A stretch of 64,000 nt of DNA from contig OY970070.1 of assembly GCA_963705355.1 (NCBI GenBank), forward strand, positions 1,364,001-1,428,000, written 5' to 3'. The DNA comes from COMBO-56-21 sp963705355 (GTDB taxonomy: Archaea; Thermoplasmatota; Thermoplasmata; UBA10834). Position 1 is the stretch's first letter. Each line of letters starts with the position of its first letter. This document shows, in pieces, positions 42,905 to 51,494 of this stretch. The notes below the pieces were generated by a model. It did not search any database, had not been told where the DNA came from, and worked only from the letters and a program-made list of their open reading frames with translations. A program made the position numbers and the translations under genes.

Positions 42905-43927
42905 ATGCCGAAGAGGATGACCTACGCGAAGGCTGGGGTCGACATAGACAAGAAGGCCAGCAGCATCGCAGCGCTCGTGGAGCATCTGAGGTACAGGAGA
43001 AAGGGGCTCGGGAAGCCCATCGATCTGCCAGGGCATTTCACCGGCCTGGTCGACTTCGGCGATTACGCACTAACTCTCTGCACGGACGGCGTTGGGACGA
43101 AGCTCCTTGTGGCAGACGCGATGGAGAAATGGGACACGGTCGGAATCGACTGCATCGCCATGAACGTGAACGACACCATCTGCGTCGGATCGGAGCCGAT
43201 TGCGTTCGTCGATTACATCGCGATCGACAAGCCCAATGAGAGGGTGACTTCTGAGGTCGGCAAGGGCCTCGAAGCAGGCGCTGCCATGTCCAACTTGACC
43301 ATCGTAGGCGGAGAGATCGCGGTGCTCCCCGAGCTGGTGAGAGGATTCGACCTGGCGGGCACCTGCCTCGGGATGGTGAAGAAGGACCACATCATAACAG
43401 GCGACGAGATATCGCCCGGCGACGCCCTGATAGGTCTTCCCAGCTCCGGCATCCATTCCAACGGATTCACGCTCGCGAGGAAGATCTTCGAGCGGAACGA
43501 GATCGGCTATGATGAGAAGGGCAAGGGGCTCGGCAGGTCTGTCGGCCTTGAGCTGCTCGAACCCACGACCATTTATGTCAGGCAGGTTCTGAAGCTGGTG
43601 AAGAGGTTCGACATTCGCGGCATGGCGAACATCACTGGCGGAGGCCTCAGGAACCTCATCAGACTGAAGAAGGGCGTCGGTTTCGAGATCGAGGACCCGA
43701 TGAAGCCGAACCCGATCTTCAGGGTTATGCAGGAGCTGGGGAAAGTCACCGACAAGGAGATGTATCAAATCTTCAACATGGGGATGGGGTACAGTTTGGT
43801 CGTTCCGGAGAACGAAGCTTCAGAGGTGGTGAAAGCTTCGGGCCGAGGAGCGAAGATCGTTGGCCGCGCAGTGAAATCGACCAGTGTAACAGTCCCGAAG
43901 CTGGGCCTGAACTACGCCAAGTACTGA
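42905..43927 (+). CDS. purM: Phosphoribosylformylglycinamidine cyclo-ligase
   Basis: A 340-residue enzyme of purine synthesis (FGAM + ATP to aminoimidazole ribonucleotide). Motifs are MTYAKAGVDIDKKA, the phosphate-binding segments TDGVGTKLLVA and DCIAMNVNDTICVGSEPIAF, GGEIAVLPEL, GLPSSGIHSNGFTLAR, and FNMGMGYSLVV. The start is ATG 42905; the open frame reaches upstream to 42839 without family similarity. A box A-like GGTTTAGGC near 42861 precedes it. It is divergent from rlmE. Confidence 0.96.
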   Translation: MPKRMTYAKAGVDIDKKASSIAALVEHLRYRRKGLGKPIDLPGHFTGLVDFGDYALTLCTDGVGTKLLVADAMEKWDTVGIDCIAMNVNDTICVGSEPIAFVDYIAIDKPNERVTSEVGKGLEAGAAMSNLTIVGGEIAVLPELVRGFDLAGTCLGMVKKDHIITGDEISPGDALIGLPSSGIHSNGFTLARKIFERNEIGYDEKGKGLGRSVGLELLEPTTIYVRQVLKLVKRFDIRGMANITGGGLRNLIRLKKGVGFEIEDPMKPNPIFRVMQELGKVTDKEMYQIFNMGMGYSLVVPENEASEVVKASGRGAKIVGRAVKSTSVTVPKLGLNYAKY

Positions 43928-43952
43928 GACTGGATGATCATGTGAGGGCAGT

Positions 43953-44192
43953 TCACGCCTTCTTTAGAGTCCCGACTATCGGGAATCCCTTGAATACCTC
44001 GCGGTCGTGAGGAGCTTCCGCCAGTGCTGATGTCAGATCTCTTCCCGAGTTGTGAAGATCCTGATGGTAGCCTTCCATCCACAGATCGCTTTTGGACACG
44101 TCGTAGACATTGCCGTCAACGGCCACCAGTGTCGGGGCGCCGTTCTGGCCGTTTGCTTTCGCCAACTCCTCTTTCGTGTACTCGCGTAACAT
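43953..44192 (-). CDS. Cytochrome b5-like heme-binding domain protein
   Basis: A 79-residue stand-alone domain: REYTKEELAKANGQNGAPTL, VAVDGNVYDVSKSDLW, GYHQDLHNSGRDLTSALAEA, PHDREVFKGFPIVGTL. The pattern of VDGxVYDVS and a C-terminal F-x-x-P-I-V-G-x-L is that of the archaeal/bacterial cytochrome b5-like group. The His in GYHQDLH and in APHDREVF are candidate heme ligands. No membrane anchor or signal is seen. Electron partner unknown; function could also be steroid- or lipid-linked. Confidence 0.82.
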   Translation of the reverse strand: MLREYTKEELAKANGQNGAPTLVAVDGNVYDVSKSDLWMEGYHQDLHNSGRDLTSALAEAPHDREVFKGFPIVGTLKKA

Positions 44193-44219
44193 CGTTCCAC
44201 TTCGATGTATCTCCCGAGC

Positions 44220-44507
44220 TCACTTCTTGAGTGTGCTTAGGAATTCGTCAATGGGCAACGCAGACATGGTCATTGTTTCCAGCGTGCCTCTCGCCCCGAG
44301 ATTGACCATGACTTTGGCCACGGTGCCATTATCTGGAGCCTCGATCACGTTGAGGAAGTCGTACTTCCCCAATAGAGCGTACTGCTGCAGCACCTTGACG
44401 CCCATCCTCCCCAACTCCGCGTTAACCTCCTTCAGCCTGGCTGGCTTGGCCTTCAGGGTCTTGCGTCCCTCATCAGTCAGCTTAGACAATACTACGTACA
44501 CGCTCAT
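44220..44507 (-). CDS. GYD-domain protein
   Basis: A 95-residue ferredoxin-like-fold protein of the GYD family: YVVLSKLTDEGRKTLKAKPA, then the name-giving stretch LLGKYDFLNVIEAPD and a C-terminal TLETMTMSALPIDEF. Function is unknown in the family. The start is ATG 44507; the ORF is open further upstream as a shadow. It follows the DUF531 gene on the same strand and precedes the b5 gene by 27 bp, so the three may be co-transcribed. Confidence 0.8.
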   Translation of the reverse strand: MSVYVVLSKLTDEGRKTLKAKPARLKEVNAELGRMGVKVLQQYALLGKYDFLNVIEAPDNGTVAKVMVNLGARGTLETMTMSALPIDEFLSTLKK

Positions 44508-44599
44508 TCTGTTTCCCCCAGTTCGGCAAGGGGGCACGCTCCGCTTAGTTCTTTCGCGTTCGTGGTTCGGGTATCCATGGTGAAGAAGGCGGCCAACGG

Positions 44600-45130
44600 C
44601 TACTTGCCAAGGAGCGAGCCTATCACGGCCCCCAAGGCCGTGCACGTTTCCAGCGAGAGACCTCGTCCCGTTATGTCCAGATGTCTCTGGCCGACCTCGA
44701 ACATTTCCTTGGGAAGGCCACGGGGTCCGAGTCCGAACAGAAGGAGTACCGACTTGCCTGATTCAATAATGGTTCTGATATCTGAGCCGGTCGTTCTCTT
44801 TGCAGGCATCGGCCTCCGGGTCGTAATCACAAGCTCGCCGAGCTGGGGCGGGAAGCCTTTCTTAGGAAAGTCGAAGACCGAGAACCTGCCTTTCTGCGCG
44901 AGCTCAATGAGGTAGCTGCCGCTCTCTCCGATGCTCGTGGTCGTCGCTACCCAATTGGCTATCTCAACCGGAGTGGAGAGGTCCTTGCCATACGGAAAAC
45001 CGAAGGTCGCCAGGTTGCAGTCGAAAGCGAGAGCGAGCGGCCCTGCCCTGGCCAATGCCCGTCTATGTGACTCGTGGAACTTGACGGGGTCGTATGAGTT
45101 GTACAGGCCGATTGTGGCTCGTCCAGGCAT
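44600..45130 (-). CDS. DUF531-family protein (SPOUT-like)
   Basis: A 176-residue protein conserved in Euryarchaeota: TIGLYNSYDPVKFHESHRRA, FDCNLATFGFPYG, ELVITTRRP and a C-terminal LLLFGLGPRGLPKEM, with GRGLSLETCTALGAVIG. The last part resembles the knotted C-terminus of SPOUT methyltransferases, so an RNA methyltransferase is plausible, but no activity is known to me. The start is ATG 45130. Confidence 0.8.
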   Translation of the reverse strand: MPGRATIGLYNSYDPVKFHESHRRALARAGPLALAFDCNLATFGFPYGKDLSTPVEIANWVATTTSIGESGSYLIELAQKGRFSVFDFPKKGFPPQLGELVITTRRPMPAKRTTGSDIRTIIESGKSVLLLFGLGPRGLPKEMFEVGQRHLDITGRGLSLETCTALGAVIGSLLGK

Positions 45131-45175
45131 GCTGATTTCGAGGGGCCATCTGCATAGGTGGGCTAAGAACTATTC

Positions 45176-45343
45176 CTATTCCGGGGCTTTCCGCACCCGA
45201 CCGCAAATCGCGTACTGGTCCCCGTCGAAGAAAACATCCATGTCAGGGTTCTTCTCTTGCAGCTCCTTGATCTTCTCCAGAACTTCGCGTAGTGTCAGCT
45301 CAGTCTTGTCCTTGCTTATCTTCACGAGCACGCGTTTTTCCAT
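45176..45343 (-). CDS. Small conserved-looking hypothetical protein
   Basis: A 55-residue ORF: MEKRVLVKISKDKTELTLRE, a helix VLEKIKELQEKNPDMDV, then FFDGDQYAICGRVRKAPE. It has a beta-alpha-beta look, coding-like codon use and a strong promoter: TTTATATC on the minus strand (about 45396-45404), predicted start near 45375. I do not recognise it. It lies between the DUF531 gene and the HdrA-like gene and is too short for most ORF filters. Confidence 0.65.
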   Translation of the reverse strand: MEKRVLVKISKDKTELTLREVLEKIKELQEKNPDMDVFFDGDQYAICGRVRKAPE

Positions 45344-45450
45344 CTCGAATCCCTTGTGGTGCCAGACGCAAGATACCGATTCTTATTGGACCTCTCGATA
45401 TAAATATCTTTACAAAGGGGCGCCACATTAGAAATGCGCGGGCGCGCGCG

Positions 45451-47910
45451 TCAGTGACCCACGTGCGGAGACTTGCTCTCTCCCAGAGAACCCTTGGGAC
45501 CGAAGACGGGGCTCACCTTCTGTGTGGAAGCCTCGAGAGCCTTCTTGCGAATCTCCTTCTGGACCTTTCCCAGCTGCTTGATCTTCTTGTCGAAGGTGTC
45601 GACATACTTTGGAAGGACCTTGTAGACCGGCAGTAGCATCGGAACGTAAGTCACCCTGTCCTTTCCGATGCCGAGCGCATCGAGTTCCGGACCCAGAGTG
45701 TTCAACCTTGCCTCGACGATGTGCGCTATCTCCCCTCCCTCCTCGTCCGAGAGCATCACGCCATCAGCGCCATATGCGAAGGCCTCGAGTATCTCCGTCC
45801 TTCCCATCCTGGCGGCAGATGGCACCCGCATCATCCTGATCGAGGGCGGATACTCGAGCCTGGCCGTGCCCGCCGTGTCAGCAGCGACATAGGCCAGAAC
45901 GTCTCCGAAAAAGCCGATGATTCTTATTTCGGGAGTCGTTTCGTCGAGGAGCCCCTTCATCTCAGCATTGATTTGAGAGTCGGTGTAGTGGGCAAGGTCG
46001 AAGACCTTTTCAGGACATTCGGATACGCACGCGCCGCAGCCTATGCATGCGATGGTATCCACCCGTGGAAACTCGTCGACGGCAATCGCATTGACAGGAC
46101 AAATGGCCTCGCAGGCCTTCCACTTGGTGCACTTCATTCCGTCGGCCACAATGGCCTTGACAGGGTCAATGAGCATCCTGCCTGTGCCGAGGAACTCGAT
46201 GGCCTGGGCCGCCGTGCTCCGACCGTCGAGCACTGTGTCCCTGACATCCTTCGGCCCAAGCGTCACTCCTGCGGCTAATATTCCGGACCTGTGAGTGGAG
46301 ACTGGATCGAGCTTCGGATGCTTCTCCGAGACGAAGCCGTCCTCTCCCATGGGAACCTTAAGGAGCTTCGCCAGCTCCGCGGTCCCTTTGGACGGAAGCA
46401 TCGCGGTGCAGAGAACCACCATGTCGAACTCGTTCTCGATGATCTCTCCGAGGGTGACGTCCTCAGCCCTGACGAGGATGCCGTTGTTGCCCTTCTGTAT
46501 GTCGGAGACCTTGCCGTGGATGAACTTGACTCCGTACTCCTCTTGTGAGCGGACGTAGAACTCCTCGAATCCTCTGCCAGCAGCGCGGATATCAATGTAG
46601 TAGACGTAGACCTGCATGTAAGGGAAGGTCTTTCTCAGTATGACTGACTGTTTGATCGCATAGTTGCAGCAAATCTTGCTGCAGTAGGGGACTCCGACCT
46701 TTCGCGTCCTCGAGCCCGCGCATAGCACATACGCGATCTTCTTCACCCGGTTCCCATCAACCTTGCGCTTCAGGACCATGCCGGCCCCGCACTCATTGAT
46801 CATAAGGCGCTCCATCTGCGTTGCCGTGATCACATCGGGGAGCAAGGTTTCGTACTCATTCAGCTTCTTGACATCGAACATGTCGAAGCCGGTGGCCATG
46901 ATGACTACCCCGACATCGAACTCCTGGAACCGCTCCTTGTCTTCAAGGTCGATTGCGTGGGCGGAGCATACCTTGACGCATCGGCCGCATTTGTCGCACT
47001 TGTCGAAATCAATCACATACGAAGCTGGAACCGCCTGTGGGAAGGGTTTGTAGATCGCCTTGCGTTCGTACAGGCACTCCTCGAACTCGTTGAGCGTCTT
47101 CACGGGACAGACCTTCTCGCACTTGGCGCATCCAATGCACTTCTTGGAATCGACCCCCCTTGGGCCGACCCTGACTCTCACCCTGTAGTTCCCCGGCGTG
47201 CCCGTGAAACCGACGACCTCGGTTCCTGTGTACAGCGCGATGTTAGGGTTGGCCGCCACATCGACCATGCGGGGGCTCAAGATGCATGGCGCGCAGTCGA
47301 GCGTCGGGAATGTCTTGCTGAGCTGAGCCATCCTGCCACCTATGCTCGGCTGCTTCTCCACCATGTAGACCTTGTATCCAGAGTTCGCAAGCTGCAATGC
47401 CGCCGATATCCCGGCAATCCCTCCACCGATGACGAGGACGTCCTTGGACATTGTCATCTCTTGCGGATAGAGTGCCTCGAGCCTGGCCGCTCTCAGGACA
47501 CCGCCCTTGACCAAGTCCTTCGCCTTTTTGGTCCCCTCGTTCTTGTCCTTGTGCACCCAGGAGCACTGCTCCCTTAGGTTGACCATCTCAAGAGAATACG
47601 GGTTCAGCCCCGCGCTCTCGATGGTCTTTCTGAAGGTCTTCTCGTGCATCTTCGGAGAGCAGGAGGCCACGACCACCTTGGTCAGATTGTACTTCTTTAT
47701 GTCCTCGACAATCTCGTTCTGGCCAGGTTCCGAGCAGGTGTACGTACTGTCTCTGCTGACGACCACTCCTTCAAGGCCTTGGGCGTACTCGGAGACGGAT
47801 TTGCAGTCGACGGTGCCGGCGATGTTCGTGCCGCAATGACATACATAGACACCGATTCGCTCTTCCTTCTCCTTTGACTTGTCTTTCCTAGGATCCCCCT
47901 CGTCGGTCAT
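45451..47910 (-). CDS. HdrA-like flavin/iron-sulfur protein with MvhD-like C-terminal domain
   Basis: An 819-residue soluble electron-bifurcation-type protein. The N-terminal HdrA domain has VYVCHCGTNIAG and ASCSPKMHEKTF. FAD binding is at VLVIGGGIAGISAALQLA, followed by DCAPCILSPRM. Ferredoxin motifs are CIGCAKCEKVCP and CDKCGRCVKVCS. Near residue 592 a second ferredoxin pair has one cluster with Cys594, Trp597 in place of Cys, Cys600 and Cys604, and one intact cluster (Cys622, 625, 628, 632). Residues 662 to about 760 match the MvhD hydrogenase delta subunit in pattern (LAYVAADTAGTARLEYPP), but all of its iron-sulfur cysteines are missing. No HdrB, HdrC or hydrogenase gene is adjacent. It probably passes electrons among NAD(P)H, ferredoxin and an unknown disulfide or quinone partner. 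Confidence 0.88.
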   Translation of the reverse strand: MTDEGDPRKDKSKEKEERIGVYVCHCGTNIAGTVDCKSVSEYAQGLEGVVVSRDSTYTCSEPGQNEIVEDIKKYNLTKVVVASCSPKMHEKTFRKTIESAGLNPYSLEMVNLREQCSWVHKDKNEGTKKAKDLVKGGVLRAARLEALYPQEMTMSKDVLVIGGGIAGISAALQLANSGYKVYMVEKQPSIGGRMAQLSKTFPTLDCAPCILSPRMVDVAANPNIALYTGTEVVGFTGTPGNYRVRVRVGPRGVDSKKCIGCAKCEKVCPVKTLNEFEECLYERKAIYKPFPQAVPASYVIDFDKCDKCGRCVKVCSAHAIDLEDKERFQEFDVGVVIMATGFDMFDVKKLNEYETLLPDVITATQMERLMINECGAGMVLKRKVDGNRVKKIAYVLCAGSRTRKVGVPYCSKICCNYAIKQSVILRKTFPYMQVYVYYIDIRAAGRGFEEFYVRSQEEYGVKFIHGKVSDIQKGNNGILVRAEDVTLGEIIENEFDMVVLCTAMLPSKGTAELAKLLKVPMGEDGFVSEKHPKLDPVSTHRSGILAAGVTLGPKDVRDTVLDGRSTAAQAIEFLGTGRMLIDPVKAIVADGMKCTKWKACEAICPVNAIAVDEFPRVDTIACIGCGACVSECPEKVFDLAHYTDSQINAEMKGLLDETTPEIRIIGFFGDVLAYVAADTAGTARLEYPPSIRMMRVPSAARMGRTEILEAFAYGADGVMLSDEEGGEIAHIVEARLNTLGPELDALGIGKDRVTYVPMLLPVYKVLPKYVDTFDKKIKQLGKVQKEIRKKALEASTQKVSPVFGPKGSLGESKSPHVGH

Positions 47911-48087
47911 GTGTGGTACAATGGAGAATGCTTAACAGAGTAATTGTTCCTTTTGTCGAACAAGACCTCGCTGAGATGATTCCGTTGGACCGATGAGGCG
48001 AACATCGGTCGCAGATTGCTCCCATGCATGCGGGATAAGAAGCTATGCAGAGGCACCGTGTCCAGAGTCGATTCCCTTGCGGGTAAG

Positions 48088-48095
48088 TATAAATA
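48088..48095 (+). promoter_or_regulatory. Box A before the zinc-ribbon/KaiC-like gene
   Basis: TATAAATA, a textbook archaeal box A. The predicted start near 48117 leaves an unusually long leader (about 90 nt) before ATG 48209. The 298-bp gap 47911-48208 otherwise holds only the HdrA promoter region. Confidence 0.55.
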
Positions 48096-48208
48096 TTCCA
48101 ATCCGGCTATTTAGACCAGGACGGGATATCGGTAATAAGCTTTGGATTCAGCACAATCGGCTTATGCATATCCTGTACTCCCCCGATGACTCTGATTCAG
48201 GAGAGCTA

Positions 48209-50614
48209 ATGCCAAGCGATGAGGGATCTCCGGACGCCATCACCTGCCCCATATGCGGGTACAAGTCACCGAAAGGTTCCATCAAATGTGATCACTGCTA
48301 CAGCAGCCTCCAACCTGACAAACCAGAGAAAACACTCAAAGCGGAGGTCTCCGAAGATACGGAGCCAGACGAACTCAGGCTCGTGCCAGGTGTGGGAGAG
48401 GCCAAGGCAGAGACACTTCGTCAGGCTGGGTACCGATCGATAAAAGATCTTCAGAAAGCAAGCGTGGAAGAACTATCTTCGGTCAGGGGCATCGGGGAGA
48501 AGCTCGCTGCGAAGATCATAGAGGGTGCTACGCATCTGGCCAACCCGACAGGATCTCCCTTGGCCGACTGGCTATCCGGGGAGGACGAAGGGCTGAACGA
48601 GTGGCTGTCGGGAGACGAACATGCTCAGCCGATGGCTGCAGCTGCGAGAAAAGAGACCCAGCGCGACGATTCGCTTGCGCGCTGGCTCTCGGGCCAAGAG
48701 GACGACATGAATGTCTGGCTGGAGGAAACGAGGACCGGCGAGGCTGTCCCGCAGGAACCCATAGGCCCGAACGAACTCCTGGCAAGGGAGGCCGAGCTCA
48801 TCCAGCTTCGGGAGACATTGCGGGAGAAGCTCAAGGAGTTCGAATCTGGTCAGTTCGATCCCCAATCAACCATCGAGGAGCTGGCGAAGATAAGAGGATC
48901 ATTCGAGCTCGAACGAATGAAGACAAAACAGCTCGAGGAAGAGCTCGAGAACGTCAAGCGCGGGAGCATCGCGGTAATCAAGTTCATCAAGAGCCAGCAA
49001 GGATCAGAGACCGACCAGAGGACTATCACGGACAAACTCGCGTCCGAGATGGCGAACAGAGAGAACTTGGAACTCAAGATCATGCAGCTCGAGGAGGTCG
49101 CCTCGGCCCTCGAGGACAAGATAGAATCCTCGATTTCCGAACTCCCGCCAGAGGCTCAGGAATTAAAGAAGCAGGAGATGGCCTTGGTGGAGAGAGAGGC
49201 GCAGCTCGATGCAATGAAGAAGCAGCTGCTCGCCAAGGAGGAGGCTCTCAGCCGAGGAGCACTTGTCGGCGCCATCGGCGGAGAGGGAACGGCGGACCCC
49301 GATCTCGTCAATAGGGCTGATGAATTCGCCAAGAGAGAGCAGGAGTTGAACTCGATGGTCCTTGACCTCCAGGCAAAGCTCTCCGAGGCAAAGATGGCGC
49401 TCAACCAGAAAGACGAGATGATGAAGATGACGAGCGGCTCGGCCAAGACGGTCGACAAAGAGGTCTTGAAGAAGCTCGAGGACGTCCAAAGGATCGAGCG
49501 AACGATTGCGGTGAGAGAGCAGGAAGTCCAGAGGCTGAAAGAGGAGCTGAGGACCCGCGACGAAGAAATGATGAAGATCAAAGAGCCGATGAAATACAAG
49601 GAAGAGGAGATGCTCAGGCGCGAGGAGGACCTGATGTTCCGTGAACGCCTTCTACAGGAAGAGCTGAAGAAGGTCGCACTATCAAGGGCCGAGCTCACCT
49701 CCCAGGACGAGCTCACGCTCAAGAGACGACTCGAAGAGCTCCAGGCTGAAGTCACGGCCAGAGAGGAGAAGATCAGGAACAGGGAGAAGTTCCTCAACAT
49801 AAAGGAGGAGGAGCTCAGGCTCAGGCAGCAGGGAGTCATCTCCGACGAGATCGAGAAGCGCGAGCAGGACAGGATGCTCGAGGTCAAGCAGGAGAAGATC
49901 AAGACGGGGACTGCGAGACTGGACGACTTGCTTCTTGGAGGCATCCCGTTCGGCGCGAACATCCTCATCTACGGTCCGCCGTTCACAGGCAAAGAGGTCA
50001 TGATGAGCGTCTTCATGGCCGAAGGGCTCAAGAAGGGCATCCCAGCGATGTGGATCCTCACAGAGAAAACTCCGAAGGAGATACGCGAGGAAATGCAGTT
50101 CGTCGTCTCCGGTTACGAAGAGTATGAGAGAAGAGGCCTCGTCCGATATGTCGATGCGTACTCGAGGAGCATGGGCGACGAATCCCAGGATCCGTACACC
50201 GATTACACCGAGGCGCCAACTGACTACGAGTCCATCCAGAAGGCGATTGAGACCGTCGCGAAGAAATTCAAGGAGAAGCACGAGTACTACAGGGTGGGGT
50301 TCAGATCAATCTCGACACTCATCGCATACTTGGACCCTGGTACCGCATTCAGGTTCCTGAGCCCCGTCGTCGGCAGAAGGAAGAGAGACCGTGCCGTCGC
50401 GATGTACACAATCGAGAAGGGAGTCCACGGCGAGCAGGAGATCCAAATGATCGGTTCGCTCATGGACGGCATGATCGAGTTCAAGGTGGAAAACCTGAAC
50501 ACTTTCCTGGCCGTGAGAGGCATCTGCGAAGTTCAGTCGAGAGCCTACATCAGATACTCTGCGACGAAGGTGGGCGTGACGATAGGTTCGTTCTCGCTAG
50601 ACCACATCAGGTGA
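48209..50614 (+). CDS. Zinc-ribbon, HhH, coiled-coil, KaiC/RecA-like ATPase protein
   Basis: An 801-residue multi-domain protein. Residues 13-30 are a zinc ribbon (Cys13, 16, 27, 30). Residues 57-107 form a helix-hairpin-helix pair (LVPGVGEAKAETLRQAGYRS, VRGIGEKLAAKI). Then come short WLSG repeats (121, 132, 159, and WL at 170). A long charged coiled coil spans about 185-560. The end is a RecA/KaiC fold with Walker A GPPFTGKE at 589-596 and KTGTARLDDLLLGGIPFG before it. FlaH of archaella and GvpD are relatives of this ATPase type. The start is ATG 48209 behind AGGAG (48199-48203); an in-frame ATG at 48164 has no ribosome site. It lies upstream of the pilin and Tad genes, with one opposite-strand gene and tRNA-Phe between. 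Confidence 0.85.
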   Translation: MPSDEGSPDAITCPICGYKSPKGSIKCDHCYSSLQPDKPEKTLKAEVSEDTEPDELRLVPGVGEAKAETLRQAGYRSIKDLQKASVEELSSVRGIGEKLAAKIIEGATHLANPTGSPLADWLSGEDEGLNEWLSGDEHAQPMAAAARKETQRDDSLARWLSGQEDDMNVWLEETRTGEAVPQEPIGPNELLAREAELIQLRETLREKLKEFESGQFDPQSTIEELAKIRGSFELERMKTKQLEEELENVKRGSIAVIKFIKSQQGSETDQRTITDKLASEMANRENLELKIMQLEEVASALEDKIESSISELPPEAQELKKQEMALVEREAQLDAMKKQLLAKEEALSRGALVGAIGGEGTADPDLVNRADEFAKREQELNSMVLDLQAKLSEAKMALNQKDEMMKMTSGSAKTVDKEVLKKLEDVQRIERTIAVREQEVQRLKEELRTRDEEMMKIKEPMKYKEEEMLRREEDLMFRERLLQEELKKVALSRAELTSQDELTLKRRLEELQAEVTAREEKIRNREKFLNIKEEELRLRQQGVISDEIEKREQDRMLEVKQEKIKTGTARLDDLLLGGIPFGANILIYGPPFTGKEVMMSVFMAEGLKKGIPAMWILTEKTPKEIREEMQFVVSGYEEYERRGLVRYVDAYSRSMGDESQDPYTDYTEAPTDYESIQKAIETVAKKFKEKHEYYRVGFRSISTLIAYLDPGTAFRFLSPVVGRRKRDRAVAMYTIEKGVHGEQEIQMIGSLMDGMIEFKVENLNTFLAVRGICEVQSRAYIRYSATKVGVTIGSFSLDHIR

Positions 50615-50635
50615 GATTCTCAGGAAGAAGGCGAA

Positions 50636-51079
50636 TCAGGCGACTTCCATCGAAGCGCGCTTGTCTTTTGATCCATGCGCAGGAGGCGGCTTCGCCGCCT
50701 GTTGCATCTGAGGAGGCGGAGGAATCGGTGGAGGCAGCTGCAAGTCGCGAGCGAGTATCACGGCCGTGGGCAGGCAGTTCGTGAAGATCGCCCCGAGGAT
50801 CGGGTTGAAGACATCGTTCGGAATGCCCTTCTTCTGGGAGAACTGATCTGCCAGAGCCTTCGACTCACCGTCCCAGATGATCCTGCCTTCGATATTTATC
50901 ATGCCCATTCCTGAGTAGTTGACCGTAAATCTGAAATCGATGCGGGCCTCATTGTCGGAGACGGCTGTGAGGCTCGTGATGGTCGTGTTTTGATCTACCC
51001 GCAACTGAGGAAATCTCTCGCCGAGCTTGGAAAATCGCCTTGCGTCCGTGGAGATGAGCTCGAATGTCTTGATCGGCAT
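50636..51079 (-). CDS. Conserved archaeal protein, possibly SecB-like, Pro-rich tail
   Basis: A 147-residue protein of unknown function. Beta-strand-rich middle (VDQNTTITSLTAVSDNEARI, DFRFTVNYSGMGMINIEGRI), then a helix pair (ALADQFSQKKG, FNPILGAIFTNCLPTAVILA) ending RDLQLPPPIPPPPQMQQAA. The order of strands, a long helix and a Leu-Pro-Pro end recalls the SecB fold, which is inference by pattern only. The Pro/Gln-rich tail is flexible. The stop faces the KaiC-like gene tail to tail, and tRNA-Phe is upstream. Confidence 0.6.
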   Translation of the reverse strand: MPIKTFELISTDARRFSKLGERFPQLRVDQNTTITSLTAVSDNEARIDFRFTVNYSGMGMINIEGRIIWDGESKALADQFSQKKGIPNDVFNPILGAIFTNCLPTAVILARDLQLPPPIPPPPQMQQAAKPPPAHGSKDKRASMEVA

Positions 51080-51187
51080 TTGCTGACGCCTATCCGAATG
51101 GGTCCAAAAGCATACTGCCGATTTAAACTATCCCCCCGACGGATTACCTCCATCTCCAATGTTGGCAGCAGTTGACAGAACCGAGAA

Positions 51188-51263
51188 TGGTGCCGTGGGC
51201 CGGACTTGAACCAGCGACTTCAAGATCTTCAGTCTTGCACTCTCCCAGCTGAGTTACCACGGC
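51188..51263 (-). tRNA. tRNA-Phe (anticodon GAA), CCA encoded
   Basis: Reading the minus strand, acceptor GCCGTGG pairs with CCACGGC, the discriminator is A, and CCA is encoded (51188-51190). The anticodon arm is CAAGA-CTGAAGA-TCTTG with anticodon GAA, and the T arm has GGTTCAAGTCC. No intron. Box A (TTTAATATA) lies at 51297-51305. Confidence 0.95.
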
Positions 51264-51296
51264 GCGCGGGAGCAAAAGGGCAGTTACGCACAATCC

Positions 51297-51305
51297 TATA
51301 TTAAA
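51297..51305 (-). promoter_or_regulatory. Box A of tRNA-Phe
   Basis: The minus strand reads GGTTTAATATAGG. It is centred 38 bp upstream of the mature 5' end, so the primary transcript carries about a 12-nt leader for RNase P. Confidence 0.6.
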
Positions 51306-51436
51306 CCTTGGTGAGCTGATGGAAGCCAACGAAGATGTGCTAGGAAGTGCGAGCAAAACCGCCTTCTGATGAAGATTTTTCGTTGCAGTTTTGTGACAAT
51401 CCACAGCCGTTTTTCCCACGATACCAGAAACGACAG

Positions 51437-51445
51437 TATTAAATA
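51437..51445 (+). promoter_or_regulatory. Box A of the pilin/Tad operon
   Basis: TATTAAATA. The predicted start near 51467 gives a leader of about 28 nt that contains the ribosome site GGTGGT before ATG 51495. Confidence 0.55.
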
Positions 51446-51494
51446 TGTTCCAGACGCTGATTAGTTTGCTTCGAAAACCCCGTTTGGTGGTAGG

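Noticed and set aside
45451..47910. Possible methanogenesis gene cluster because of HdrA
   Set aside because: No hdrB, hdrC, mvh, mcr or mtr gene in the window, and the MvhD-like part has lost its cysteines; HdrA-like proteins are common in non-methanogens.
49156..49968. Minus-strand ORF of 270 codons, very Ser-rich
   Set aside because: Serine and leucine runs are the antisense image of Glu/Lys/Arg heptads in the coiled coil of the KaiC-like protein.
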